DNA of 64,000 nucleotides. It comes from Fusobacterium varium (GTDB lineage Bacteria; Fusobacteriota; Fusobacteriia; Fusobacteriales; Fusobacteriaceae). Shown here piece by piece: positions 16,281 to 24,758 of the stretch; the stretch's first letter is position 1, and each line of letters begins with the position of its first letter. The stretch is taken from assembly GCA_002356455.1 (NCBI GenBank), contig AP017968.1, positions 806,001 through 870,000 on the forward strand, given 5' to 3'. The notes beneath the pieces were generated by a model. The model saw only the letters and a list, made by a program, of their open reading frames with translations, had not been told where the DNA came from and did no database searches. The position numbers were made by a program, and so were the translations under genes.

Positions 16281-16308
16281 TTGAAAAATCATGTGAGAAT
16301 GCTATAAT
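16281..16308 (+). promoter_or_regulatory. Promoter of the 16345 gene
   Basis: TTGAAA (16281-16286), 16-base spacer, TATAAT (16303-16308). Confidence 0.6.
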
Positions 16309-16344
16309 AACTCATTGTATAAATAACAATAAAGGAGAATTGAT

Positions 16345-16806
16345 ATGGACAACTTAACATTTGGAGCAATAGGAGCTGTTATTGTTATAGGGCTGCTGAC
16401 AGTTTTTAAATTTTCTGGAAAGAAAGAGAAAGAAGAGAACAAGGACGAAATAAGGATCTATTACAGGTATGCTGGGGACATAGAATGGATCAGATATGAA
16501 ATAGAAAGGTATAGATTTGGTTCGTTAAAATATCTCTTTAACTGTAAAAATAAGGAGGAATCAGATTTTCAAATTATAATAACTAATACTGAAACTGATA
16601 TAAGTGCAGATTTTTATGCAACAGAATTTAATTATTCTAAAAAATATTCTTTAGAATGCATTGTTAAAGACTTGAAATTGACTGATGAAAAGTACGATGA
16701 ATTGATGGAAAATCTAAAGGATACTTATATAGAAGATAATCATGATGGAAAGGCAATTGAAAAAATCAAGAAAAATACAGAGGAAGAGGTAAAAGAAATA
16801 ATTTAA
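16345..16806 (+). CDS. Small membrane-anchored protein of unknown function
   Basis: 153 residues. One N-terminal membrane helix (about residues 5-25, FGAIGAVIVIGLLTVFKF) is followed by a Lys/Glu-rich linker and a soluble domain of about 115 residues rich in Tyr and charged residues, probably facing the cytoplasm by the positive-inside rule. I see no catalytic motif and recognise no family. The SD aaaggaga and a good promoter support expression as a separate unit. A nhaC-type gene follows 83 bases downstream with its own promoter. Confidence 0.65.
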   Translation: MDNLTFGAIGAVIVIGLLTVFKFSGKKEKEENKDEIRIYYRYAGDIEWIRYEIERYRFGSLKYLFNCKNKEESDFQIIITNTETDISADFYATEFNYSKKYSLECIVKDLKLTDEKYDELMENLKDTYIEDNHDGKAIEKIKKNTEEEVKEII

Positions 16807-16814
16807 TAATTATA

Positions 16815-16843
16815 TTGACTTTTGACTCAACATAAAGTATATT
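16815..16843 (+). promoter_or_regulatory. Promoter of the nhaC-like gene
   Basis: TTGACT (16815-16820), 17-base spacer, TATATT (16838-16843). A second TTGACT overlaps at 16822. Confidence 0.5.
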
Positions 16844-16889
16844 AAATTTGCAAATAAATCAATATTAAGAGGGAGATGATAGGAGAGAA

Positions 16890-18281
16890 ATGAAAAAGAA
16901 ACAGGTATCACTTTATTATGCACTGCTGCCAGTTGTATTTTTGGTAGTAACACTTTATTACGCTGTTCAAGTTGCTAAACTTGATGTGCATATTCCAATT
17001 TTTATCTCAGCCATTTTTGCAGCATTAGTAGCAAAAATATCTGGATGTGCAACTTGGAATGAATTGGAAGATGGTGTAGTAGACACTATAAAAATGTCTA
17101 TGAGAGCTATACTGATTTTAATAATAATAGGAATGGTAATAGGGAGCTGGATACTATCAGGAGTAGTTCCAACAATGATATATTATGGATTGAAAATAAT
17201 AGAGCCTTCAGTATTTTTGCCAGTAACTGTAATAATATGTTCTATAGTTTCTATATCTACAGGGAGTTCGTGGAGTACTGCTTCTACAGTAGGGATAGCA
17301 TTAGTTGGTATAGGAGAGGGATTAGGTCTACCAAGGCCTATAATAGCTGGAGCTATTATCTCAGGAGCATACTTTGGAGATAAACTTTCACCTATGTCTG
17401 ATACTACAACTTTGGCACCAGCAATGGCAGGTTCTAACTTATTCGATCATATAAAACATATGCTTTACACAACAATACCATCATATGTTCTGACTTTGAT
17501 TGGATTTGTAGCAATTGGATTGAAGAAAACAGCTGGTGGAGAAGTAGATACAGCTCAGATAAATGAGATTTTAAATGCCCTTACAGGGTCATTTAAAATA
17601 AATCCACTGCTTCTGCTGATACCTGTATTTGTTATTGGACTGGTTATAATGAAAGTTCCAGCTATTCCTGGATTATTTACAGGGTCATTGATAGGAGCTG
17701 CTACTGCAATGGCTGTGCAAGGTTCTAGTCTGAAAGAAGCACTTTATTCACTTCATTATGGTTATGTAGGTCATACTGGAATGCCAATGGTGGATGAGCT
17801 TCTTACAAGAGGAGGACTGGATTCAATGATGTGGACAGTTTCTCTTATACTTTGTGCCATGACATTTGGTGGAATAATGGAAAAATCTGGAATGCTTGGA
17901 AGAATTGCACAGGAAATATTAAAATTTGCCAATACAAACGGGAAATTAATTCTTTCAACTATACTTACTCCTATATTTGTTAATTTAGTAGCTGGAGATC
18001 AATATCTTTCAATAGTTATACCTGGAAGAATGTTTAAAGAAAGTTATGAGGAAAGAGGATTAGCTGCAAAAAACCTTTCTAGGGCTTTAGAAGACTCTGG
18101 AACAATGACGTCGCCCCTTGTTCCTTGGAATACATGTGGAGCATTCATGATGGGAGCATTAGGAGTGGGTCCATGGGTATATGTACCATATTGTTTCTTT
18201 AATCTTATCTCTCCTGTTTTATCTGTAATATATGGATTTACAGGGTTTACAATTGAAAAAATAAAAAAAGAAAATAAATAA
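16890..18281 (+). CDS. Na+/H+ antiporter, NhaC family
   Basis: 463 residues with about 11-12 membrane segments. NhaC-type features: an early PIFISAIFAALVA helix, STGSSWSTASTVGIALVGIG near 130, GAIISGAYFGDKLSPMSDTTTLAPA near 155 (the conserved acidic/polar SPMSDTT motif), and ALEDSGTMTSPLVPWNTCGAFM near 410, the C-terminal signature. NhaC proteins exchange sodium for protons; some members exchange organic anions, such as malate/lactate MleN, so the substrate is not certain. The SD gggagatgatag-gaga lies before the ATG. An IS1182-type element begins 11 bases after its stop. Confidence 0.88.
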   Translation: MKKKQVSLYYALLPVVFLVVTLYYAVQVAKLDVHIPIFISAIFAALVAKISGCATWNELEDGVVDTIKMSMRAILILIIIGMVIGSWILSGVVPTMIYYGLKIIEPSVFLPVTVIICSIVSISTGSSWSTASTVGIALVGIGEGLGLPRPIIAGAIISGAYFGDKLSPMSDTTTLAPAMAGSNLFDHIKHMLYTTIPSYVLTLIGFVAIGLKKTAGGEVDTAQINEILNALTGSFKINPLLLLIPVFVIGLVIMKVPAIPGLFTGSLIGAATAMAVQGSSLKEALYSLHYGYVGHTGMPMVDELLTRGGLDSMMWTVSLILCAMTFGGIMEKSGMLGRIAQEILKFANTNGKLILSTILTPIFVNLVAGDQYLSIVIPGRMFKESYEERGLAAKNLSRALEDSGTMTSPLVPWNTCGAFMMGALGVGPWVYVPYCFFNLISPVLSVIYGFTGFTIEKIKKENK

Positions 18282-18427
18282 TAAATAAAAGAGGCTGTTG
18301 CAAATTCAAAATGGCCCAATTACCCAAAAAGCTGACTTGAAGTTTTCTTCTTGTTAGCTTTTTCTTTTAAAATAAAAAAAGGTATAAAATACTAAAAATT
18401 TTTTCAAATTTCTAATATAATATACCT

Positions 18428-19906
18428 ATGCAAAAACCAACTAATAATAACATTTTTTTTCAATTAAATCAACCTAAACTTTTTAACTTTTTACAATATG
18501 AAATTTCTGATAATGATCCTGTAAGAAAACTTAGCTCAATATTGGAGGGATTAGATTTTAGTAGTTTAATGCAAGTATTTTCTTACAAAACAAAGGTACA
18601 TCCTATCAGAATGTTTTCTATCATTGTTTATGCCTATTCGCGCAATTTAACTTCTACTAGAGATATAGAAATGGCTTGCCGTGAAAATATTAAATTCAGG
18701 TTTCTTTTACAAGATTCTAAAATTCCTGATCACTCTACTATTTCTAGATTCTTAGTAAAAACTGAAGATATTCTTCCAGATCTATTTGAACAATTCGTTG
18801 AAAAAATTTTTGAAATGGAAAATATTTCCACTGAAACAATATATATTGATGGCACTAAAATTGAAGCATATGCTAATAAATATTCATTTGTTTGGAAAAA
18901 ATCTATTGAGAAATATAGAACTAGATTAGATGAAAAAATTCTTGAATTAATTTCAAATTTTAATGATGATTTCAACTTACAATATGACAACTTCCTTGAA
19001 ATATATTCATATCTTTCTAATTTGAATTTTCAAATAGTCAAAGGCAGAGGAAAACGAAAATCTAAAGAGCAAAAGTATTTAGAATTATGCGCAGAATACT
19101 TAGAAAAGTATCAAAAATATTCTAATCATTTTAAAAATCTTAATGGTAGAAATAGCTATTCAAAAACTGATATAGATGCTACTTTTATGAGAATGAAAGA
19201 TGACCATATGAGAAATGGTCAATTAAAACCTGGATATAATCTACAAATAGGAGTGATTAGTGAATATATTTCTTCATATGAAATTTTTTCTAACCCTTCT
19301 GATTCTAAAACTTTGATTCCATTTTTAGAGAAAATTTCATCTCAAAATTTAGAAATTAAAAATATTGTAGCTGATGCAGGATATGAAAGTATTTCAAATT
19401 ATGAATATTTGGAAAAAATGGACTATACTTCATACATAAAACCAATATATTTTGAAAAATCTAAAATCAGAAAGTTTAAAAATGATTTAAACAGAGTAGA
19501 AAATTTAATATATAATCATTCTGAAAATAAGCTATTTAGAAAAGATGGATTAGAATTAGAATTTCTATACTCTAACAAAAATAATACAGTTCAATATTTT
19601 TGGAATCCTGAAACTAACAAAAAAATTAAGTACAATGCGAGATTTAGAATTTTATCAAATAAATCAAAAGAGAATGTATCAAGCAATTATGGAAAACAAT
19701 TAAGAATGAACAGAAGTATTCAAGTAGAAGGTGCTTTTGCAGTTTTGAAAGAAGATATGAAATTGCGAAAATTAAAAGTTCGAAGTAAAAAAAGTGTTTT
19801 AAGAGAAATATGTTTGTTTTGTATCGCTTACAACTTCAACAGATATCTAAGCAGAAATATAAATAATCGCTTAGGAACAACACTTCACTCATTAAAAGTA
19901 GCTTAG
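18428..19906 (+). CDS. IS1182-family transposase (DDE), copy 1
   Basis: 492 residues, full length. The N terminus has the DUF772-like transposase region (HPIRMFSIIVYAYSRNLTS, then DHSTISRFL). The DDE triad can be placed: D in TIYIDGTKIEA (about 140), D in IVADAGYES (about 317), E in SIQVEGAFAVLKEDM (about 436). The ATG at 18428 has no Shine-Dalgarno; a TATAAT at 18416-18421 ends only 6 bases before it, so the message may be leaderless. It differs from copy 2 at two residues I can see (Arg/His in EMAC-ENIK and Ser/Thr in ANKY-F). Confidence 0.93.
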   Translation: MQKPTNNNIFFQLNQPKLFNFLQYEISDNDPVRKLSSILEGLDFSSLMQVFSYKTKVHPIRMFSIIVYAYSRNLTSTRDIEMACRENIKFRFLLQDSKIPDHSTISRFLVKTEDILPDLFEQFVEKIFEMENISTETIYIDGTKIEAYANKYSFVWKKSIEKYRTRLDEKILELISNFNDDFNLQYDNFLEIYSYLSNLNFQIVKGRGKRKSKEQKYLELCAEYLEKYQKYSNHFKNLNGRNSYSKTDIDATFMRMKDDHMRNGQLKPGYNLQIGVISEYISSYEIFSNPSDSKTLIPFLEKISSQNLEIKNIVADAGYESISNYEYLEKMDYTSYIKPIYFEKSKIRKFKNDLNRVENLIYNHSENKLFRKDGLELEFLYSNKNNTVQYFWNPETNKKIKYNARFRILSNKSKENVSSNYGKQLRMNRSIQVEGAFAVLKEDMKLRKLKVRSKKSVLREICLFCIAYNFNRYLSRNINNRLGTTLHSLKVA

Positions 19907-19971
19907 ATAAATAAAAAATCATCTACTTCTTTTTTTGATACTTAAAAATAAATATAAAAATATAAATTAGC

Positions 19972-19999
19972 AGAAATCTATAAAATAGATTTCTATTTT
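19972..19999 (+). terminator. Terminator after transposase copy 1
   Basis: AGAAATCTA (19972-19980) pairs with TAGATTTCT (19986-19994), followed by a T run. The same structure follows copy 2 near 27190-27225. Confidence 0.7.
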
Positions 20000-20059
20000 T
20001 TTATAAAAAATAAGAGAAGCTGCACAAATTAGTTTATCAATCACTAATTTGCAACAGCC

Positions 20060-20505
20060 CCTTTTTAGAAATTTGGTATATATTTCTTTTACTTTAGTAA
20101 TAATATATTCTGGAGTTATGAGAGCATATTTTTCTTCTTTAGTGGTAAGAATAGTGTTATCTATACATTTGACTTTGAAAAAGTGGACAAATATGTTCAT
20201 ATAAAACATAATCTATTTCAGAATCAGGGAAAGTTTTTTTATGTATTACAAATAACAGAAGATAAAACAGCATCCCCTATATGTTTGTATCTTATTACTA
20301 ATATTTCCATAGCATTACCTTATAAATTAAGAAATATCAATTATCATAATAATAGTTAACTAAGATTAAAATTTGGTAAATATTTTGGAATAAAATAGAT
20401 TCAATAACTTTTCAATATTAGTATAAGATAAATTTAATAACTCTCCAATACTAGTACAAGATAAATATTTTTTATTATTTTTAAAATATTTTATAATAAA
20501 TAAAA
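20060..20505. other. Intergenic remnant region between IS copy 1 and murI
   Basis: About 446 bases without an intact gene. On the minus strand, two overlapping frames near 20060-20280 look like decayed coding sequence (for example HKKTFPDSEIDYVLYEHICP in one frame, then DNTILTTKEEKYALITPEYI in another), running up to the IS right end. The reading passes from one frame to the next near 20170, so this may be the frameshifted 5' part of a gene cut by the IS. I cannot name the parent family. A 33-bp tandem repeat lies at 20401-20466. Confidence 0.4.
20401..20466. repeat. Two-copy 33-bp tandem repeat
   Basis: 20401-20433 and 20434-20466 align over 33 bases with 28 identities; all five differences are C/T. 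The shared core reads AATAACT...AGATAAAT. It lies downstream of murI, outside its terminator. Confidence 0.7.
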
Positions 20506-20526
20506 AGAGTGGTCACAGACCACTCT
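20506..20526 (-). terminator. Terminator of murI
   Basis: AGAGTGGTC (20506-20514) and GACCACTCT (20518-20526) form a perfect 9-bp stem; on the minus strand a T-rich run follows. Confidence 0.85.
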
Positions 20527-20547
20527 AATTAATTTTTTATTCAATTT

Positions 20548-21339
20548 TTATTTTTCAATTTTATAAAGAGTTTTTATTTCAAATCCTAAAAATTGTTCTG
20601 CTACTTTTTTAAATTTTTCTTTATCTCCACTGACAAAGAAATCAATTTTACCTTTAATATCAGAATCTGATAAAAGATCAGAATTTTTTAAGATATTGTA
20701 AAGGGCAATGGAAGTTTCTTTTGCAGGATCAACTATATTTCCACAGAAATTTCTAGCAATATCTTCTCTTGCTATAGGATAATGTGTACATCCTAAAACA
20801 ACTGTGTCTACATTTCTAGGAAATTTAGAAATATGATTTTTAACAATAGTTTCTCTATCTTCAAAAGTTTCCCAACCTGCTTCTATCATAGGACATAATT
20901 CTGGGCATCCTTCTTGATATACCTTAGCTGTTTTTGAATATTTAGCTATTTCATCAGCATAAGCATTTGAAGCAGCTGTAAACGGAGTGGACAAAACTCC
21001 AATACATTTATTTGTACTTGTTTCTACAGCTGATTTAGCTCCAGGTGATATTACTCCAATAACAGGAACTGTATATTTTCCTTTTATCAGTTCCAATGAA
21101 GCAGCTGTTGCAGTATTACATGCAATAACAACAGCTTTGCAGTTATTCATCATGAAAAAATCCATAATATCTAAGCAAAATCCTTGAATCTCCTTAGTCG
21201 TTTTTTCACCATAAGGTGCATTACCATTATCACCATAATATATGATATTTTCATTAGGTAATAATTCAATAATTCTTTTTAATACAGTTGTTCCACCAAC
21301 TCCAGAGTCAAAGACTCCAATGTTATAGTTTTTTTTCAT
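20548..21339 (-). CDS. murI: Glutamate racemase
   Basis: 263 residues, normal length. The signatures are clear: IGVFDSGVGGTTVL at residues 7-20, YYGDNGNAPYG near 35, the first catalytic Cys in VIACNTATAAS (about 71-81) and the second in VVLGCTHYPIA (about 180-190). It converts L-glutamate to D-glutamate for peptidoglycan. It lies 42 bases downstream of the glutamate symporter gltS on the same strand, so import and racemisation of glutamate are probably co-expressed. An SD (ggggggcttgaatc region, AGGGGGG on the minus strand) precedes the ATG. Confidence 0.96.
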   Translation of the reverse strand: MKKNYNIGVFDSGVGGTTVLKRIIELLPNENIIYYGDNGNAPYGEKTTKEIQGFCLDIMDFFMMNNCKAVVIACNTATAASLELIKGKYTVPVIGVISPGAKSAVETSTNKCIGVLSTPFTAASNAYADEIAKYSKTAKVYQEGCPELCPMIEAGWETFEDRETIVKNHISKFPRNVDTVVLGCTHYPIAREDIARNFCGNIVDPAKETSIALYNILKNSDLLSDSDIKGKIDFFVSGDKEKFKKVAEQFLGFEIKTLYKIEK

Positions 21340-21381
21340 GATTCAAGCCCCCCTGAAATAAAAATTATATATTAATTTTAT

Positions 21382-22602
21382 TTATTGAAACATGTTTATA
21401 AAGAAAGTTATTACAGCAGCATTTGTAAAGTCTATAAATAGTGCTCCTACAAGAGGTACAATAAAGAAAGCTTTTGTAGAGAAACCATTTACAGATGTGA
21501 AAGATTCCATATTAGCAATTGCTGTTGGAGTAGCTCCCATTCCAAATCCACAATGTCCTGTAACCATTACAGCAGCATCATATTTAGTTGCTATAAATGG
21601 AAGTCTCATAACATTGTATGTTACAAAATAAGTATAAAGAATTACGAATACTGTCTGAACAGCTAATATAACAATCATAGGAACAGCTAGTTCTACAAGT
21701 TCCCATAGCTTCATTGTCATTAATGCCATAGACAGGAACACAGATAAAGATATACTTCCAACAATGTCAATCTCTTTCATAGGAAGAGGTTTTTTCATTG
21801 AATCAGCAATATTTCTTATAACCGCAGCAACAAGCATAGGTCCAATATATGCTGGAAGAGCTAACCCACCTTTGATAAGCCAACCTGTGTGTGCTTTAAC
21901 AAATGGAGGTATAGAAGCTCCAATTCCCATTGCAACAGCTATGATAATAACTGCATTTAATATTTTTTCTTCTGTTACTTCAACTTTTTCAGCTTTTAAA
22001 TCAGGATCTTGAGCTTTATTGTCTTCACCTTTTAAGTTATGTTTAATCATAAGTCTTCTAGCAACTGGTCCCCCAATTAAACATCCCATAACAAGTCCAT
22101 AAGTAGCAGCAGCAAATCCAGCAGTTCTGGCTCCAACTACTCCCAATTCCTCTATTGTAGTTCCAAAAGCTCCAGCAGTACCATGCCCTCCTGTAAGAGG
22201 TACAGATCCTACTATAAGACCAAATAAAGGATTCATTCCTAGAACTTTAGATAATGCAACTCCAATTGCATCTTGGCAGATTACTAATCCAGTGGCAACT
22301 AGCAAGAATATAGCAACTCCAACTCCCCCCTGAGCCAATAGCTTAAAACTAGCCATGAACCCAACTGTAGTAAAGAACGCAATCATTAAGAAATTTTGTA
22401 GTGTTAGATCAAAATCAAACTGAAAAGCATTAGTTTGACGTCCTATAAAAACAAAAATAGAAAAAATCAATCCACTAACAACTGGTGCTGGTATAAAGAA
22501 TTTTTGTAAGAATTCGCTTTTATTCTTTATCCATCTTCCCAAACAAAGTAAGACTGCAGCTATGGCAAGTGTTTCTGCCATATTAAATTTGTACTCAAAC
22601 AT
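21382..22602 (-). CDS. gltS: Sodium/glutamate symporter
   Basis: 406 residues from the ATG at 22602. A longer frame from 22632 exists, but the shorter start has an ideal SD (taggaggttc) and matches the family N terminus MFEYKFNMAETLAIAA. About ten membrane helices in two repeats; each repeat has a re-entrant glycine-rich loop, VGSVPLTGGHGTAGAFG (about 140) and TGHCGFGMGATPTAIANM (about 360), the GltS signature that binds glutamate and sodium. A charged cytoplasmic linker (about 200-220) separates the halves. It probably forms an operon with murI. Confidence 0.95.
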   Translation of the reverse strand: MFEYKFNMAETLAIAAVLLCLGRWIKNKSEFLQKFFIPAPVVSGLIFSIFVFIGRQTNAFQFDFDLTLQNFLMIAFFTTVGFMASFKLLAQGGVGVAIFLLVATGLVICQDAIGVALSKVLGMNPLFGLIVGSVPLTGGHGTAGAFGTTIEELGVVGARTAGFAAATYGLVMGCLIGGPVARRLMIKHNLKGEDNKAQDPDLKAEKVEVTEEKILNAVIIIAVAMGIGASIPPFVKAHTGWLIKGGLALPAYIGPMLVAAVIRNIADSMKKPLPMKEIDIVGSISLSVFLSMALMTMKLWELVELAVPMIVILAVQTVFVILYTYFVTYNVMRLPFIATKYDAAVMVTGHCGFGMGATPTAIANMESFTSVNGFSTKAFFIVPLVGALFIDFTNAAVITFFINMFQ

Positions 22603-22634
22603 TTTTGAACCTCCTAAAAATATTTTTGTCATGA

Positions 22635-22664
22635 TACCCTATATTAATAATAGTACCCTATATT
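22635..22664 (-). promoter_or_regulatory. Direct repeats at the gltS promoter, possible operator
   Basis: TACCCTATATT occurs at 22635-22645 and exactly again at 22654-22664, 19 bases apart (nearly two helical turns). On the minus strand a TTGACT (plus 22671-22676) precedes TACTAT by 16 bases, so the repeats overlap the predicted -10 and start site of gltS. Confidence 0.5.
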
Positions 22665-22947
22665 TTTAAATAGTCAATAGTCATATAAAATATACTGCAA
22701 TAATACAAAAAATATATAAAAAGAATAATAATACTTTAATTATATTTTTTTTTACAAGCAGAGAATAAAAAATATAGTGATTTTTAAATATATACTTTTC
22801 TGTAAAAGAACAATATATGTATATAATAAAACAGTTATACTGAAACAGAAATAATTTTATTAGAAAAGATAATGAAAATAATAATTATGATTCATAAATT
22901 ATATAATAAATATTTAGAAAAAAACAAAAAAATCAGAAACAAAAAAA

Positions 22948-22981
22948 ACAGAAAAAAATTTTCAAATTTTTCTGTTTTTCT
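22948..22981. terminator. Stem-loop terminator, probably of the lipid kinase gene
   Basis: AACAGAAAAA...TTTTTCTGTT (about 22948-22977) forms an A/T-rich stem with flanking A and T tracts, so it could terminate in either direction; the only gene reading into it is the minus-strand gene at 23146-24024. Confidence 0.55.
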
Positions 22982-23145
22982 TAAATAATGAACATTTTTG
23001 TTTAATATATAATACAACTTAACCTTGAAGGATAAATAAAATATTTTTTATAAATAATAATTATAAAAAAGTAAAAACATAATTGACTTTTGAAATTTTT
23101 AGATGTAGAATTTTAAAGATACAATCTATATTAGATTTAAAGAAA

Positions 23146-24024
23146 TTAATAGATTATTTTTATGCCATTTTTTATACAGGAAATATTTAATGGGAAACTT
23201 GGTCCAGGTTCACCATCAACGTCAGTAACAACAGAATTATCTTTACAGGATACTTTTAGTTCTGAAGTTCTGAAATGAATAAAACTTCCTGGAATTTCAA
23301 GATGCTCGCTCTTAAGAAATTGGAATAGAGATGCAAGAGTTTTTGTAAGAGTATCACCTTTTACAATTATTATATCTAAAAGCCCATCATCTATTTCACT
23401 CTTATAGGCGATATTAATATTTCCAGCTGTTCTTCCATTAAATGCAAAAAATATGAGGGCGCTTCCATCATAAGTAAATTCAGAGGATTCTACAGAAATA
23501 TTCATCTTTTTGAATGTGGGAAGTTCCATAATACCATTAAAATAATATGCTAGTTTTCCAATAGTATTTTTTAAATGAGTAGGAGTTTTTTGAGAAATAT
23601 CTGTAAAAAGCCCATAACTGAATACATTAATAAAGTACTTATCATTAACAAGTCCTAAATCTACATTCTTTGGAGATCCTTTCAATATCTTTTTACAAGA
23701 TTCCTCTATATCAGAAGACATTCCAATATGTTTGGCAAAATCATTGGCTGTTCCTACAGGAAGGATAGCAAGCGGCAAATCAATATTTCTATTTTTTATA
23801 ATATTTACAATTTGGTTGATGGTACCATCTCCACCAGCAGCTAGAATATGGTCATAATTTTCATCTAAAGTGAAGAAAGCATTTTCTAATGGAGTTTCCA
23901 GACTTATTCTGAAAGGAACTATTTCCAAAAAGTGCTGTTGATAAAGATGGATTATACTATCAAGATGTTTTAAAATTTCATTTTCACCTGAAAAGGGGTT
24001 ATAAATAAATTTTACTTTTTTCAT
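23146..24024 (-). CDS. YegS/DgkB-type lipid kinase
   Basis: 292 residues of the diacylglycerol kinase catalytic family. The nucleotide site is AAGGDGTINQIVN (about 61-73, GGDGT), followed by LAILPVGTANDFAKH (about 85-99) and VDLGLVNDKYFINVFSYG (about 120), all family hallmarks; EIDDGLLDIIIV (about 225) and DVDGEPG (about 268) complete the fold. It phosphorylates a lipid such as diacylglycerol or undecaprenol-like lipid at the cytoplasmic face of the membrane; I cannot tell which. SD aaaaggagt precedes the ATG. It is divergent from the kinase-like gene at 24140. Confidence 0.9.
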   Translation of the reverse strand: MKKVKFIYNPFSGENEILKHLDSIIHLYQQHFLEIVPFRISLETPLENAFFTLDENYDHILAAGGDGTINQIVNIIKNRNIDLPLAILPVGTANDFAKHIGMSSDIEESCKKILKGSPKNVDLGLVNDKYFINVFSYGLFTDISQKTPTHLKNTIGKLAYYFNGIMELPTFKKMNISVESSEFTYDGSALIFFAFNGRTAGNINIAYKSEIDDGLLDIIIVKGDTLTKTLASLFQFLKSEHLEIPGSFIHFRTSELKVSCKDNSVVTDVDGEPGPSFPLNISCIKNGIKIIY

Positions 24025-24139
24025 ATAAAAACTCCTTTTTTACTTTTTATATTTATCATATAGTTTTAGTTTAGCAGATATATATAAAAAATTCTAGTTA
24101 TTAAAATAAAGTAAATAAATATTAAAGGAAAGATTAATT

Positions 24140-24700
24140 ATGAGAGAAAAAGATATAGTGATTTATGATGCAAAAGAAAAAACATATACCAAAATAATAA
24201 AGCCCAAATTAAAGAAACAATTAAAATATTTTTTTAGGTTAAGAAGATATCCTGGAGAAAATATTAATTATATTGCCAACTTATTTCGTCAAAATAAAAT
24301 AAAAACATTTGATATATTGAAATATTCTAAATATATGACTGTAACTAAAGAAATAGAAGGTAAAAGTCTTATGGATGAAATTATAAATAATAATGATAGA
24401 GAATATGTTAATACTCTAATAAATAAATATATAGAAATAGTAACTAAAATTATAGAGTTAGAAGTTTATTTTGGAGATTTTAATTTTGGAAATTTTATAG
24501 TTTCTAATGGAGAATTGTATGTAATAGATTTGGAAGACTATAGAAAGGATTTTCTTACTAGATTTAGAAGAAAGTCAATGATGAAAAGATTAAAAAGAGA
24601 ATTAAAAGGTAGAGAAGAAATTTTAAATAGAATGAACAAATATTTCAATGGTGAAAGAATATATTGTCAAATAGAAAATAAGGTTAGAAAAAATAAGTAA
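24140..24700 (+). CDS. RfaY-like (LPS core) small kinase
   Basis: 186 residues resembling the lipopolysaccharide core kinase (RfaY/WaaY) group. The kinase-like core reads TKEIEGKSLMDEI near 70 (hinge) and VYFGDFNFGNFIVSNGELYV then IDLEDY near 120, corresponding to the HGDxxxxN and DxE motifs with His replaced by Phe. The N-terminal lobe is short and lacks a clear glycine loop, as in other members. The neighbour is a LicD gene, and a large LPS locus starts 2.7 kb downstream, so a role in phosphorylating core sugars is plausible. The related genes at 30856 and 42977 keep the His. Confidence 0.7.
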   Translation: MREKDIVIYDAKEKTYTKIIKPKLKKQLKYFFRLRRYPGENINYIANLFRQNKIKTFDILKYSKYMTVTKEIEGKSLMDEIINNNDREYVNTLINKYIEIVTKIIELEVYFGDFNFGNFIVSNGELYVIDLEDYRKDFLTRFRRKSMMKRLKRELKGREEILNRMNKYFNGERIYCQIENKVRKNK

Positions 24701-24758
24701 ATATATTTTAAATGTGATATAATTTCTTTAATGTTAGATAAAAAGCTTGGAGGAAATT

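Larger units (their letters stand above)
18293..20059 (+). mobile_element. IS1182-family insertion sequence, copy 1
   Basis: A 1767-bp element bounded by 14-bp inverted repeats GGCTGTTGCAAATT (18293-18306 and complement at 20046-20059). One transposase gene fills it. The right end can also fold into a sub-terminal hairpin because the sequence before the repeat (from about 20019) is complementary to it. It is identical in length and over 99% identical by eye to the element at 25516-27282, in the same orientation. I do not see an obvious target duplication at the flanks. Confidence 0.9.
22603..23145. other. Long AT-rich intergenic region between gltS and the lipid kinase gene
   Basis: About 540 bases. 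The left end holds the gltS promoter region with two TACCCTATATT direct repeats. Around 22948-22979 lies a terminator-like stem-loop for the minus-strand lipid kinase gene. Between them (22690-22940) the sequence is nearly all A and T with no convincing frame or RNA structure. Confidence 0.6.

Noticed and set aside
19967-20209. An 80-codon minus-strand open frame over the right end of IS copy 1
   Set aside because: It joins IS sequence to the flanking remnant; only the part outside the IS looks like old coding sequence, so it is not called as a gene.
22690-22940. Possible CRISPR array or small RNA in the AT-rich spacer
   Set aside because: No regularly spaced repeats and no stable structure beyond A/T runs; I also saw no CRISPR array or tRNA or rRNA gene anywhere in the window.
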